From contig NW_026570263.1 of NCBI RefSeq assembly GCF_019649055.1, positions 310,001 through 374,000 on the forward strand: a DNA stretch of 64,000 nucleotides, written 5' to 3'. Of this stretch, positions 51,646-63,068 are shown piece by piece. Below the pieces are notes generated by a model, which saw nothing but the letters and a program-made list of their open reading frames with translations, was not told where the DNA came from and searched no databases. The first letter of the stretch is position 1. Each line of letters opens with the position of its first letter. The stretch comes from Paramacrobiotus metropolitanus (Eukaryota; Tardigrada; Eutardigrada; Parachela; Macrobiotidae). Made by a program: the position numbers and the translations under genes.

Positions 51646-53036
51646 TTACGAAGTGGCATAAAACAACAGAGCGGCCCCAACCACGATCGACCACGTGGTA
51701 TGTACCAGTCCTGATACCCCGTTACTGTAGGGTGAATTGGGCGGCAAATGTCTCCTGGTTCACGAGCGCCGACTGCGTGAGGTGCCGCACGTGAAGGCGG
51801 ACACGACGTTCACTGTGGAGTTGTTGCGCGCAAAGCGCAGAAAGGGCACCATCTCAGGACAGCCGCAACTTCCGTCCGTCGGGCAGAAGGGGCTCTTGTG
51901 CACGTCAATATATGCCACGTCCTTCAGCGAATCGACGACACACTGCGGTAGGGATGGTAAGCTGTTCCTGCCCAACCACACTGAATTGACCGTTCTCGTG
52001 AAGGTGAAGTTGGTGGAGCACTGGATGGAACCCAGTCCCGGTTCTTGCCTTTGGAGGTACAGCGACTACGATACAAACACTTTAGGAACGTTTACAATAC
52101 TGTATTTTATTGAGTATAAAATTTTGGTACCAAAATTGTCAACGCGAGCGGCTGGAAATTAAAACGGTCCCGTCGATGCTTTCGATGCGGTTGCGGGTCA
52201 AAACCAGACTTAGTGTGTGTGACGCAGAGCTCTTTGCATTGCGCTGGAGCGCCGCTGGTCCTATGGAGGAAATATCGCAGCCTTCCAAATCCAGTGTCAT
52301 CAGCTTTGCAAATCCAAGGAGAAAGCCGTCTTCGAGGTAGCCCACTTTGCTGTTGCCGATTTGTAGCTCCACGAGCTGGCCCTTGACATTGTCGAGGAAA
52401 CGCTTAATGGCGATGCGCGAGTTGTACTCATTGGTGAATGCGGACAAAGTGATCTCGCGTAGTGCGGTGAGGTCGGCCGGCAGCGGCAGCGCATCGCAGC
52501 GGAGAATGTTGGTTGTTCTACCGGAGAAGATGATCTCCTGGACATCCTTGCGAATCTTCATGGCGTCAAAGTTTCCGGGGATGTCGATGTTGGTGTAGCA
52601 CTGGAGACTGGGGTTCCCTGGCGGCCCATACCGACAGTTGAGACTTGGCACGTCTACGGTATAACACGGAATTTCATTCGTCCATCTCTTATACGTCAAG
52701 ATTTGCTACGATTTTGCTCCTACGCAGAAAACTCTGATTGCGGAGAACGGCAACTTTACGGGCAACAGCAACAGCCAACAGGTCACTATGGCACATGACC
52801 TTAGGACAATAATAAATACGACGCTCGAGAAATGAGCTATTAGCTACAACGTATTGTGGCGACATCCGTGCGACATTTAAAGCAATCATCAAAAACCCGA
52901 GCGTCAAAGCGTAATGGCGCGCTTCGTTTGAAGCAGTGCCAGGGTATTTCTCCTTACCGTTGCCGCTACAGCGCACCATCCCGTTGGATACAAACTATGC
53001 CACGCCGAAAAGCAAGGAAGCCTGCAGATGCTGCAT
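51646..53036 (-). pseudogene. LRR-9: LRR-family pseudogene, two Trp-to-stop changes
   Basis: Exons 53036-52958 (79 bp, as in LRR-2 and LRR-8), 52653-52131 and 52065-51646. The signal peptide has TAG at 52995-52997 where relatives have Trp (FGVA-stop against FGLAW). The cap exon has TGA at 51760-51762 at another conserved Trp (RRS-stop-TRRHLPP against NKRSWSLHQMPP), after which the frame stays open through a hydrophobic tail (IVVGAALLFYAT). In the LRR exon, GTTTTAATTTCCAG replaces the family's GTTTTCCAG-like end, a shift of two or five bases; the exon is 523 bp and no longer in phase. The rest is well kept: MKIRKDVQEIIFSG, ELQIGNSKVGYLEDGFLLGF. Recently silenced. Confidence 0.8.
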
Positions 53037-53530
53037 CCTGAATGATTTATTCGTCCAGGGCTTATCGGTGATATAATATTATTTAGTTTGTGTATTTCCA
53101 GTTTTCTACGTCTGCGCCCTTTAACACTAACATGGAGCGGCGGAATTATTAAGAGAAAGTCCCTTAACCAAAAGTCATATCCCCGCTAATAAGTGATATC
53201 AAGTTTTGTGTCTGTAGAATATCACGATTATCGAGCTCCTTTTATTTACGTTATCATAACATTATTACCAATGTCGATAATGTATGGAGAGACACCGGAT
53301 TAAATGTTGTCTCGTCACAGCAGGAGCCAAAAACTGCTCGGTCAGTATTACTTTGTACATATGCTAAACATTATTAGTGAAGAAGCTTTGTTTCTGTGCA
53401 GGTACATTTATGCAATAAAATACTCTTTTATTTTTCATTCGCTTAAAATCCAGCTAGAATTTTACTATCGCAAGTCACAATCGCCATTTCGTCCAGCGGA
53501 GCTGCTCAGCTGAATAAACTTCCAAATTGT
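53037..53530. other. Intergenic, no gene seen
   Basis: AT-rich gap between LRR-9 and LRR-10. Nothing is recognised. Confidence 0.5.
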
Positions 53531-54783
53531 TTACTCCAGTGTAAAGAAACTCAGTGTGACCGCTATTAAAATTAACCAGCTGGTCTGCAAGAACGATGGC
53601 ACTCCGCTAGTGCAGGGCGCATCAGGCGGCATCTGCTGCAGATTCCACGAGCGCTGATTGGGCCCCGTGCCGCACTTGAAGCTCAGACCGGAACCGGGGT
53701 TGACGGCGGAGAAAGCGCAGGCAAAGCCCAGGAACGGCTGCACGGCGGGACACGTGCATGCTCCGTCCGTTGGGCAGAAGGCATTATTGTCCACGCCGAT
53801 ATGGGAGTTAGTGTTGTAGTTCAACGAGTCCAGGACGCACTGCGGCAAGGATTCCAGCTGGTTGCTGCCCAGCTGCAGAGAACTAAGGGCGTTGGCAAAG
53901 CGGAAGCTGGAGGAACAGCTGATGGATTTCAGTCCCGGACGTTGTGAGTCGATTTGCAGTGCCTATGAAAAACCATTAAGCTGGCGTCGAGAAACGGAAT
54001 GTTAGAAAATCGACTCACCGTTAACGTTTGGGAAAGCGGTTGAAAAACGGCCCAGTCAATGGTTTCCAGCTGGTTCTCCAACAGACTGACGCTTAAAAAC
54101 GTCGAACCGTCTCGTTGCAGCGCCGTCCGGCTGATGGACGATATGTCGCTCTTGGCGAAATTCAGTTCCTCTAGTTGCGAGAATCCCTGGAGAAAACCGT
54201 CCTCCAGGAACCCCACTTTGCTGTTGGCGATACCGAGGCTCGTCAGGTGACCTTTAACGTTGTCGACAAAACGCTTGATCAGAATGCGGGAGTTGTTCTC
54301 ATCCGTGAAACCGTTGAAGATGATCTGCGTCAGATTGGTCAAGTCGGCCGGCAAAGGCAGGGCATCGGAGCGTAGGACATTGCGCGCCGGGCCGTTGATG
54401 GTGATCTGCTGGACGTCTTTGCGGATCTTCGAGACGTCAAAGTTTCCCGGGATGGTCATCCCGCTCGGGCAGAGGAGGGTCGTGTCGAACGGGAAGTACA
54501 TGCAGTCGGGATTGGGTAACGGCGCGTCATCTGTAAATTTATTCGCCACGACAGTTTACGAATAATTTAATCTTCGGTAGCCAACTTTCCCAACCCAAAC
54601 GCTTTTCCTTAAAGCTATGTGATAGTGATACTGAAAGCTATGCAAATGTTATGGACCGACGTTCAGCTCGATGAAACGAGCCAGTTTAAGCTTACCACGC
54701 AAAATGCGGCCGTTGCACTGTACTAATCCGTGAATTACAAGGGAAGCTAGTCCCAAAATAAAAGATGCATTTTGACGGCGCAT
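53531..54783 (-). CDS. LRR-10: secreted/membrane-anchored LRR-family protein, intact
   Basis: Exons 54783-54696 (signal peptide, RRQNASFILGLASLVIHGL, GTAAGC donor), 54530-54019 (TACAG acceptor, GTGAGT donor) and 53962-53531 (ATAG acceptor). The phases 1 and 0 give an open frame of about 343 codons. N-cap CMYFPFDTTLLCPSGMTIPGNFD; LRRs IIFNGFTDENNSRILIKRF, LTSLGIANSKVGFLEDGFL, LEELNFAKSDISSISRTAL and NQLETIDWAVFQP; C-cap LPQCVLDSLNYN and FCPTDGACTCP; and a hydrophobic end (SWLILIAVTLSFF). It is the closest relative of LRR-7 although 20 kb away, across the Gypsy element and the LRR-8/LRR-9 pair. Extracellular; ligand unknown. Confidence 0.8.
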
Positions 54784-55725
54784 TTTAGTGAGACTTTAAG
54801 GGGAAGTCCGCGTATTGTCTGCTTCTTGCAATATTCTTTTCAGCCGTTTCTAATCTGACATTCAAACCCGACCAGACGGAGTTAGCATGCCGAAACCTTC
54901 CTTTGACATGAAACCTTCGATAACACCGGCAGTTTTGCACAGAAGACAGATGATATTTCTTATCGGTAATTAACTGTCGCGGTTATCGTTGTTATACACA
55001 CGCTAATGGTTTTTGTCAACTGGTTGATAAGATGTCTGATTAATTATCGATAGTGCACGGCTACATGCTAATATACAGTTTTATGGGTTCGTCCGGAAGA
55101 TTTTTTCCCGATAAATCAGCTAAATTTGCATTGCAATTAACATGACAAGGAGTCATCCCCACGTAAATCTTAAGACTCAACGGTCAAAACAGAAAATAAC
55201 TGGAGTTGTTTTTAAATAAAATAACGGGTTATTTTCCGTTCCAATATACAACGTTTTGCTGAAGTCTAAACTAACCAACGCGATGCATGAAGTACTGTAC
55301 AATCATGAAGTACTGTCTTACTACAAGTTACCGTTTTTGATTTGACAGTAGATTATTATCGCTCCTTAAAAAAGGCCTACGATATACGGTGCGATATACG
55401 GTAGGCTCCTAAACGTCACAACGGAGTACCCTTACCGGACCGTCATACGATAAGTGTGACGGTAAGTGATGATCCTATCGTTATTCTGGTGTGGGCGTAC
55501 CGTTGCTTTCTGCGAAGTAGCAACCGCCACCTTTGGCATGTACTTGGATATCAGTTCCGCTCGAATTCTTGAATTCTGATTGGTTGTTCGTATCTCTTTA
55601 TGCTTTTTGCTGATTAAAAAACTGCATGCAGCAAGAAAAAAGGGAAAGTTTTTTATCTCTTTTGGATATTTTTGAGGTTTTTTGCAGTTTACTGTAAGTG
55701 TAGTCACGTTCTTTTGTTACTGGAA
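54784..55725. other. Intergenic, left flank of Harbinger pair
   Basis: A short direct repeat (CGATATACGGT, twice, 55379-55403) lies here. I looked for a terminal inverted repeat of the Harbinger element in this stretch and could not match one to the right flank. Confidence 0.45.
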
Positions 55726-57022
55726 ATGGAGGCTCCGACACCACCAACGTCTGAAGCAGGCCTTGATATTCCTAATGTTCGAGTGCTAAAATGTCGATTT
55801 AACGCCACTTCTGATCTCGTTCTCCTGGACCTCGTCAAGCATTACAATCCCTATGTCGCGGACAATAAAAGTGCTGCTTGGAAAGATATCGTGAGAGCTT
55901 TGAATGACACTAAGGTAAAAATCAACCGTTGTTACCAACAATGATGTGTTTATAAAAAGTGTAAATAATTTCCGTGCTTCTGTGATTACTCAACCAGAAC
56001 TGTATTTCTTAGATTTTTGTGAAACCTGTGACGGAAAGAGCTGCTAAGGATCGGCTTGCAAATTTGGTCACCTGGTTCAAAGCAGAAGATTTGCGAAATA
56101 AAAGCCGCAGTGGTACCGAGGAGCAATATGGACGCATGGAAATCTTCCTCACCGAGATATGTGAACTTATAAAGGGATCCGAGGATGCGGAGGCGGAGAA
56201 GAAACGCGCAGCTACTCAAGCACAGAAAGAGCGCCAAGAAATCTACAACATTATGAAAACTGCTGGCGAACACGGCCGCAAAATTCCAAACGATGAGGAA
56301 GACCACCTGAATTTGGCAACATGTACGTGTGAAAGACCATAAAAGCGTTAATTTTAAAATTAAAACGGAAAATTAACTTCTCTTAATAATTTTATTATTT
56401 ACTTCCATTTTATTAGTTAAGGCGAAGCACAACAATTATAATTTATTTATGCATAACACATGCGCTGCAGCAGTTAAATTAATGCATTTCAAAAGTTTAA
56501 AATTCTAGTAATTTAAGTGAGACTTGTTTACATTTTCTGTCAATAATAAATTAGTTTTTTTTTGTAAATTTATTAGCAGCGGCTTCTTCGCGGGATTTAA
56601 ACAAGGAGGAATGGATGCAGGAGACGGGCTGTGACGAGCAAGATTGGGTCGAAGAACTGAAGACTCGAGAGGTCCTAAAACATTCGGCAAAGCGTATGAA
56701 AATTTCCCCGCGAAAATTTAAGTTTGTTGGATCTCCCAAAAAACCGCTGGAGAAAAAGCTCCGCACGTCGCGCTCAAATGCGGCAAAAGCCCAGAATGTT
56801 GATGTTGAAGAGAAGTGGCTCGACTACTTTAAGGAGTCAGACAATAAGCGCCTGGAGTTCGAAAAATCAAAAGCCGCTGAAGAAACGGCCGCTAAAATGA
56901 AACTGGCCGAAGATGCTAAAGAAGTGCGCTTAAAGGAACTAGAAGTGGAGAAATTACGTCTTCAGGTCGAACTGAAAAAATTTGAAAACGAAAAAAATCA
57001 GGAAAAATATTATGGCTTGTAG
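55726..57022 (+). CDS. Myb/SANT-like protein of PIF/Harbinger transposon
   Basis: Three exons, 55726-55914, 56013-56322 and 56577-57022, join in phase (945 bp, 314 residues). The N-terminal part (LLDLVKHYNPYVADNK, AAWKDIVRALND, TERAAKDRLANLV) is a Myb/SANT-like helix-turn-helix of the kind encoded by Harbinger elements. The middle is a spacer with acidic and Lys-rich runs, followed by a nuclear-type basic stretch (KRMKISPRKFKF). The end is a long charged coiled coil (EEKWLDYFKESDNKRLEFEK onward). In studied Harbinger systems such a partner brings the transposase to the nucleus and to the ends of the element. Here it converges on the transposase gene, the stops being 6 bp apart, which is the usual layout. 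Confidence 0.8.
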
Positions 57023-57028
57023 ATTTTT

Positions 57029-58179
57029 TTAATCTCGCAAATACTCTTTGAGAAATGGTGGTTCTAAATTAAAATACTGGCTAGCCTGATTTGGATACAG
57101 ACAGTTTCTGCAGTTCGTCAGTAACACAGCAATTCTGAAAATCTTATTAACAGGATTCTCAAATATCTTCATCTGCTTTTTAAAATCAACAAAGGCAAAT
57201 TCTTTGACGACTTCTTTGAAGCCCCACTCAACAGATTCCCTTACTGTCGACATAGCCTCGTTGAGAGCTTCTTTCAGGGGATTACTGGCTGCCTCTACTT
57301 GGGAAAATGGCTTAATTAACAGATCTTTGCGGCCGTGACCAGAATCTCCGTAGATGTAATACTTCTGCTGAAAATTAGCCTGCTTGTCTCTGAACTGCTG
57401 TAGGAAATTACTTTCTGCAAAGAGTCGGCTGTCGTGCATCGATCCTTCTTTACCACCATAAAGGTTACCAATCATTCCTACAAAAAGCACAAGATATTAT
57501 AATATCAGTGAATTAATTCCGAATTTAGCCAAAAATTTTATAGCTCAGATATTCACTAAACAATGCATACGTGCATAAAAAAATATAGCATAAATGTTAA
57601 TTTTTATTTACCGTTTGGAAAGAGAACAGACTGCCACTTGGTGCAGTGAAATCTTTTGTGACCGCTGTACATAATCCGCTGATATCTTTTAGGCCGACAT
57701 ATTTCTCGTGCAGTTCCATCTATAAATCCAATCACACCAGGATAAACACCGCCTTTCGCTGCGATGGCGCGCGAAAATTCGTCGAAGTCTCCTTCCATTA
57801 ACCAGCGCTGCTCAAGGTCACGAAGTAAATGAGACCAGTGTGCGTCTATTGTTTCCAGAGTGTGATAAAAAATTCTCATCAAAGATCCATGAGAGCGACC
57901 AAAGATGGCTCGCAGATCACACCATCGATTTGGGTACGACATCCGTCGTAATACGATACACAGCGCTTCCGTTCCTGTACACCTATCCCGTTCCGAAGTT
58001 CGAACTGATTCCGGAATACGCAGGGCAACTCGCAGCCTATCAATATCATCTTTTCTAACTCGAAACATTCTCCAGCAGTCAACATCAGAAAAGCGATCAA
58101 GATCAAATGCCTGCTCAGCCCACACTTCCTGAGTTTCACGATATCGAGCCGCATCCTGTCTTTTTTTCAGGAGTCTCAA
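57029..58179 (-). CDS. PIF/Harbinger DDE transposase
   Basis: Two exons, 58179-57612 and 57477-57029, with a GTAAAT donor and a TTTGTAG acceptor, join in phase to 338 residues. The N-terminal part has a helix-turn-helix (LCIVLRRMSYPNRWCDLRAI). The catalytic core of the DDE_Tnp_4 type shows the first Asp in GVIGFIDGTAREICRP, KRFHCTKWQSVLFPNG before the junction, the second Asp in SMHDSRLFAES, YYIYGDSGHG, and a Glu in STVRESVEWGF. All three acidic residues are present and the length is normal for the family, so the enzyme looks intact. The intron lies between the first two catalytic residues. The likely role is cut-and-paste mobilisation with the Myb-like partner. Confidence 0.85.
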
Positions 58180-58901
58180 GGCCGTAAACCGTTTTTATCT
58201 ATTCTACCAGTTCTCTGTAGATTCGCAATTATAAACCACCGCATTCTAGCTATCGAAAAATTCCGTAAAATAAAACGCTAGTATTGAAAACTGACTTCGT
58301 TTTTTGCAAACATAAAATGGATTAATCGAGTGTGTAATAATTCACCGTATCACCGTGTTATCCCGGCTGCGATTAACTCTATGATCCAGCTACTGCGCCT
58401 TTTTGCTAAAGTACGTGAAATCGATTTTTCTTGACCGACCACGATAACCGTATTCCAGGCCACACGCTCTCTATAATCAGGAAGTGAAGAAATCACCAGA
58501 AAATTTCCTTTTTTTGGTACTTTTCGTTGATTGCCGGTTTCTGTCAGAGCTAAGACATGGCACTTATGACCAGCACAAAGACCTAACCCTTGCGTGATTG
58601 TGTTGCGCAAAGCGTCTTTACCGGTTGTGAACAGAATGTCGGTTACCGCAGATTTTCTTATTCAACAGGCTTGATCATCCAACATAAAACGCCATTTTCA
58701 GATCGACTGGCATTTAAAAAATTCAAAAACAGGTTTTTTTTACAACAGAAATCGAGACTGGCTGAACAGCACAACCCATTTCCAGCTGATGTTCACTGGA
58801 TAGTGCGTATAGATTTTCCTTACACTTTACAGGCAGCGTGTTAGCGCCGGAAATGACAAACACATTAGCGTCGTTGAGTGGCAGTTGGTCCGTGCATCCG
58901 C
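58180..58901. other. Intergenic, one weak coding-like stretch
   Basis: A minus-strand ORF at 58610-58350 (GLCAGHKCHVLALTET, YRERVAWNTVIVVGQ) looks somewhat protein-like but has no recognised family or linked exons. No inverted repeat matching the left flank of the transposon was found. Confidence 0.35.
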
Positions 58902-59612
58902 TCAGCGGCTGGTGCCGGTGCCGGCGCTCTTGAAGCCCTTGCCGAGACCCTGGAACATGGCGGCGCCCAGGTCCTCGTCGCTGTGCAGGTTGACGGGGCC
59001 GGGGGCGCCGTAGGGGCCGGAGGTGGCCGAGGGCGAGTTGACGAGGATGACGGCCTGGATGTTGTCCATGATGTCGGCCACGCGCGCGTGCACCGCGTTC
59101 AGGTCACCGGCCTGCGACTGCAGCTGCGTCGCCGCGTTCTCGATGGCCTTGGCGGCGATCAGGCCGCCGGCCGGACCCGGCGGCACCGTGATCTGGCTCT
59201 GCACTGCAATGGCAACTTCCTGGTCCACAAATATTATTATTTTATTCTATAGTTTATTTTACTAAAAATATCGAACTTGTGCATTCACTAATGATAACTT
59301 TCCATCGATATAAAGCTTCATATTTCTTACACAGCTTTTAATTAAGCATGCATATGTTGGTGAATAGATTTTACGTTAAGACCAGATCGGTAAATTAATA
59401 TGGAACGAAAAGCTAATATTAAGACAGGCCAGTACATATAAAAAGCTAATGTCGCACTAAACAGATAAAATTACTTATTAAAAATAGTTTCATTCAATTT
59501 ATATAAAAATTAAAATTGTTTAACTGTAATGTTGAAAAAATACCGCCGTAGCAAGTAGGCACTTACCGGACACAGCGCACAAGGCAATGCAGAGGAGACT
59601 GAATTTTCCCAT
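58902..59612 (-). CDS. S-1: small secreted Ala-rich helical protein
   Basis: Exon 1 (59612-59567) encodes a signal peptide (MGKFSLLCIALCAVS) and ends at GTAAGT in phase 1. Of the possible acceptors, TTGCAG before 59203 keeps the phase and aligns the mature start (VQSQITV) with those of S-2 and S-3. The product is 115 residues. The core (AAKAIENAATQLQ, GDLNAVHARVADIMDNIQA) is probably one or two amphipathic helices and matches the Q...GDxNAV...DIM pattern of S-2. It has no cysteine in the mature part and ends in a Gly-rich tail (GLGKGFKSAGTG). No known family is recognised. Coding DNA is very GC-rich with G/C nearly always in third positions, while the intron is AT-rich. Confidence 0.65.
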
Positions 59613-60542
59613 GATTCCGCAGTCGAAATTGCACGGCGTTGAGAAGAGATATTGGGCGGCAAGGAAAAGAGCAACGAAAAGTGATTGTGGCGCTGCCGGT
59701 TGCAAGCCAGTGTGGCCGGGGTGTGCAGCACGGTGGCAGTCGTGAGGGCCCTGCAGGTGGGTCGTTCATCCGGCATTCAGCACGCTGTACAGTACAGCCG
59801 ACTTATTGACATGCCAGCCGTGATTGGCGCCCACTGACCTCTGCGGTTGACCAACAACAAACCACTACGCATCGACGCCGCAGCGGCATCATCAATCAAT
59901 AACATAATTATGAGCGTTTCGCTCGATATTGCAGTGCCCTGGTGATGTTCTAGGCGTGCCGGTTAATTGCCCAGCGTGCCGTTAAAACAACATCGCAATC
60001 ACTGCAGAGGCACTCGTACAGGGAATTAATTACTGCGTCGTGTTCGGTCGTTACACCCGTGAATACATGTAATCTTTGGACAGACAAATTAAAATGCCCA
60101 AAAGGTCACCCAGACCATAATGGATTTTGCTGGATGTGTAAAGTATTAATAACCAATACAATTTACGTGGATTTGGCCTATTTAATATTTCTTGTAAAAG
60201 TTTTCCCTTATAATATGCATAATTTTGTTTCTACAAAGTATCAAGATGTCCGGTTAGTTTAAGTGCGTTGTGAGAGTTCTCGCTCTAGCGCAGAAAGGTT
60301 CTTTTTTATTTTACGATCTTTATTTGATGGTTAAATTCTTCTGTTATGTACACACACTGTCTTGTACATATTACAGCATAGTCGTTCTTAATAATAAGCA
60401 AAAGGTCACAAATAAAACACAATCGAACAACATGCCAGTTGGTTGAGCATAGATTTCACTGAGTTATTCTTTAATGATTTAGGCAAGGGAATCCAAATGT
60501 TTTCCGTGGGCTTCTTGTGGGAAATCGTATGGGTCGCATGGC
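59613..60542. other. Intergenic, no gene seen
   Basis: Short ORFs only. This region probably contains the S-1 promoter. Confidence 0.5.
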
Positions 60543-61272
60543 TTATTTGCCGCCACCGCCGCCGCCAGCCGCGGTGAGGGCGCCGCCGATGCCGTTGAGG
60601 ATGCCGCCGGCCAGGGAGAGGCCGTTGAAGGCGCGGCCGCTGAGCTTGGTGTTGGACTGGACGAGGGCGTCGCCGATGTTGGCCACGGCCGTCATGATGT
60701 CGCCCATGTCCTTGAACACCGCGTTGCTGTCGCCCGTCTCGCCCTGGATCTTCGTCGCCGACGCCACGATGGCCTGCGCCTGCGCCACGATCACACTGTT
60801 CGCCGCCTGCCCGTACACTAAGAAAAACACGCAAATGCATTTACTTTCACCACCTCTGCTGCGAGCCTGCGATTAAATGCAGTTAAAACTATATATAATA
60901 AATTCGATTAAAATCAAATAAAATAAATGAAACTAAATTAAATAGAAAACTAAATAAAATGTATTAAAGTAAATAAAAAAACCGCTTGATCCACATATAG
61001 CTAACTCATCAGCAGCATGCGATATACCACTCTTAATTTAATAATACAGGTAATTACTGCCACTTATACTGTGCATTCGAAACAATTAAATGGGCATATT
61101 ATAGTGCGTATGTAATTTAAAATTTTATATTCACCGGCTTGCTTATAGAAATCAGCCAACTTTTCAAAAAAGATCCGGGTAGTATACAGATGCCAAAAGT
61201 TGTTAACAGGTACTAGTACTACTTACCGCAGGCCAGGAGCGTGGCAAAGGTCAGGGCTAGAAGCAGCCGCAT
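60543..61272 (-). CDS. S-2: small secreted Ala/Gly-rich helical protein
   Basis: Exons 61272-61227 (MRLLLALTFATLLAC, GTAAGT donor, phase 1) and 60817-60543 (TTCTTAG acceptor) give 106 residues. The mature part starts near VYGQAANSV, runs through a helical core (AQAQAIVASATKIQGETGD, NAVFKDMGDIMTAVANIGD), and ends LAGGILNGIGGALTAAGGG before a Lys. The final segment resembles a small-residue membrane-active or self-associating helix, but that is inference. Exon and intron structure and core spacing are the same as in S-1 and S-3, so they are paralogues. GC content of the coding part is far above that of its flanks. Confidence 0.75.
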
Positions 61273-62364
61273 GGTTGAATTCTTTACGGGATTAGTAGCT
61301 GAACTTTGCAAATAAAAAATCAAAACACCTTCTATCGATGGCAAACGACAACTGATTCTGCGCGGAGCATCAGTACCCAGCCTGCCGTTGCCGCTGACCA
61401 GCGGAAAAATAGCCGCGGAGCACACACCAGCACGTAAAATGTTTTCTTCAGATCTGGGGGCGCATCAATCACTGGTCAGCGACCCGACCGCGACGTATGC
61501 TTCGTATTGACGACCGCCGGCCTGTCGCGGCTGCCGCGTGTATCGCGGCCACGGCGACCGAGAAAAACTGATTCTGCTGAGATCATGCTGACTGCTGCGT
61601 TGACTGCCGCAGCGGAGGTGTGAAGTGCCGGCAGCGCTACAGCTGTTCACTGCCATTCCGGGTGTGCCGCAGCATTAGTGCCACTGCTCGCCGTCAACAT
61701 GTCACGCGTGCCACGCCGACCCAGGTGGATGTTTTACAGGTTAGTATAACACACCACACCGTAATTGCCGGCGCTCGTTATATTTATTATTTATTTCATA
61801 TTTATTATATTTACTATTTATTAATTATTATATACTTTTGTGTTATGCAGTTGAAAATTAGGTCATTTTTGTTAGCTGCTCTTGTGGTAATATCGACGAA
61901 GGTACAATTAATGCTGTTTTTTAGTGCTTTAGTTGCCAGCGTACTTTGGTGCGGAAATTTGATGTATTTATAAATTTTATTTTAGCTGATTGTATATTAT
62001 TTTACTGTACTACTTTAGTGGCGCATGCTAATTAATCGCCGCAACGTGTTTTCGATGGGGATATCATTAGCGAAGATAGCTTGACTGATAATCTGTATAA
62101 GCGATGGAAAATGAAACTGCACAGAGATTTTATTCCAAGTCACACGACGATGCCGGTTATAACCGTCGACATAGACCCGTAAAAATTCAGCTGACAAAAT
62201 TTCGATTGGTCCAGCAGACCCACATACATTACACGTATTATTTCAAAATTCAGTTAAACAAAGGTCACTCAGATTACAGCGCAGTGGTTGGCGGTCGCTG
62301 TTCCGCGTTTCCGTTATCTCAAGTCATTCATGTCGCTGCCGATCCCGGTGACGGCTGGATGGGT
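61273..62364. other. Intergenic, possible plus-strand signal-peptide exon
   Basis: At 61845 an ATG on the plus strand begins a signal-like MQLKIRSFLLAALVV and reaches a GTACAA donor, but no partner exon is seen. Otherwise AT-rich DNA without structure. Confidence 0.35.
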
Positions 62365-63068
62365 CTAGCTGCCGCCGAAAGCCTTGCCGAAGCTGGAGAG
62401 GGCGCCACCGATGCCGGAGACGATGCCGCCGGCGATGGTCAGGCCGTTGCTGGCGCGGTTGGAGGCCTTGTTGCCGGCTGGTTGGCCGTCGGTGTCGGTG
62501 TTGTTGACGATGAGCGCCACCTGCGCCACGATGTCGGCCATATGCTGGTACGATTTGCCTTTGCTCTGGATGTCCGTCTGCATCTGTTGCGCGATGGCCA
62601 CGATCTGCTTGGCTTTGTCGATCGTCACCTGTGTGTCCGTCTGCACGTAACCTGTGTCCAAAAGGAAATACAGAAATATTCTTACAAAATAGTCCAGAAA
62701 CAATTATAGAAATATTCCTATGCACCGCTTGTAATTATCAGTAGTATTATTAATTTTATTAAAATGAATACTATTAATTTATTATGCAGTCATGTACAAA
62801 AAAATATATACATGAAGTTTAACAAAACTGCTCGAAATAATTTTATTAATAATTTTATGAATTTTTAGATGAGCGCACAACTGTTGAAAAATTTTATTAC
62901 AGTACTTTTTAATTTTTATTTTAATTTCACGACAATAAATTTTATTTTTGGTACGTCTTGCACTAAAAGTGTCAATCGAAGAGGCTTAATTCGATTAACT
63001 GTAATGAGAATGCACTTACCGAGCAGAACAATCCCGAGGAAGAAGAGAAAGGTCACAATCCTGTCCAT
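62365..63068 (-). CDS. S-3: small secreted Ala/Gly-rich helical protein
   Basis: Exons 63068-63020 (MDRIVTFLFFLGIVLL, GTAAGT donor, phase 1) and 62651-62365 (ACACAG acceptor) give 111 residues. The mature protein begins near YVQTDTQVT, has a helical core (DKAKQIVAIAQQMQTDIQS, YQHMADIVAQVALIVNN), and ends TIAGGIVSGIGGALSSFGKAFGG. The last segment is nearly the same as in S-2 (IAGGIVSGIGGAL against LAGGILNGIGGAL). It shares intron position and phase with S-1 and S-2. No family known to me fits. Secreted, possibly structural or membrane-interacting. Confidence 0.75.

Larger units (their letters stand above)
55726..58179. mobile_element. PIF/Harbinger DNA transposon, both genes present
   Basis: Two convergent genes, a Myb-like protein (+) and a DDE transposase (-), define the element. 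Both keep full-length frames after splicing, so it may be active or domesticated. Terminal inverted repeats and the expected 3-bp target duplication could not be identified by eye, so the true ends lie somewhere outside these coordinates. Confidence 0.7.

Noticed and set aside
51760-51762. UGA read as Trp or selenocysteine (LRR-9, REL copy B, astacin exon 1 all have TGA near expected Trp positions)
   Set aside because: V-3 and the RING gene end normally in TGA, and intact genes use TGG for Trp. LRR-9 also has a TAG and a frameshift, and copy B is decayed. Ordinary nonsense mutations explain these.
55360-55410. Direct repeat CGATATACGGT as the end of the Harbinger transposon
   Set aside because: The right flank (58180-58350) has no matching inverted copy, so it cannot be supported as a terminal repeat.
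62104-62709. Plus-strand ORF of 201 codons over the S-3 gene
   Set aside because: Antisense shadow of the GC-rich S-3 exon; the minus-strand reading has a signal peptide, an in-phase intron and two paralogues.
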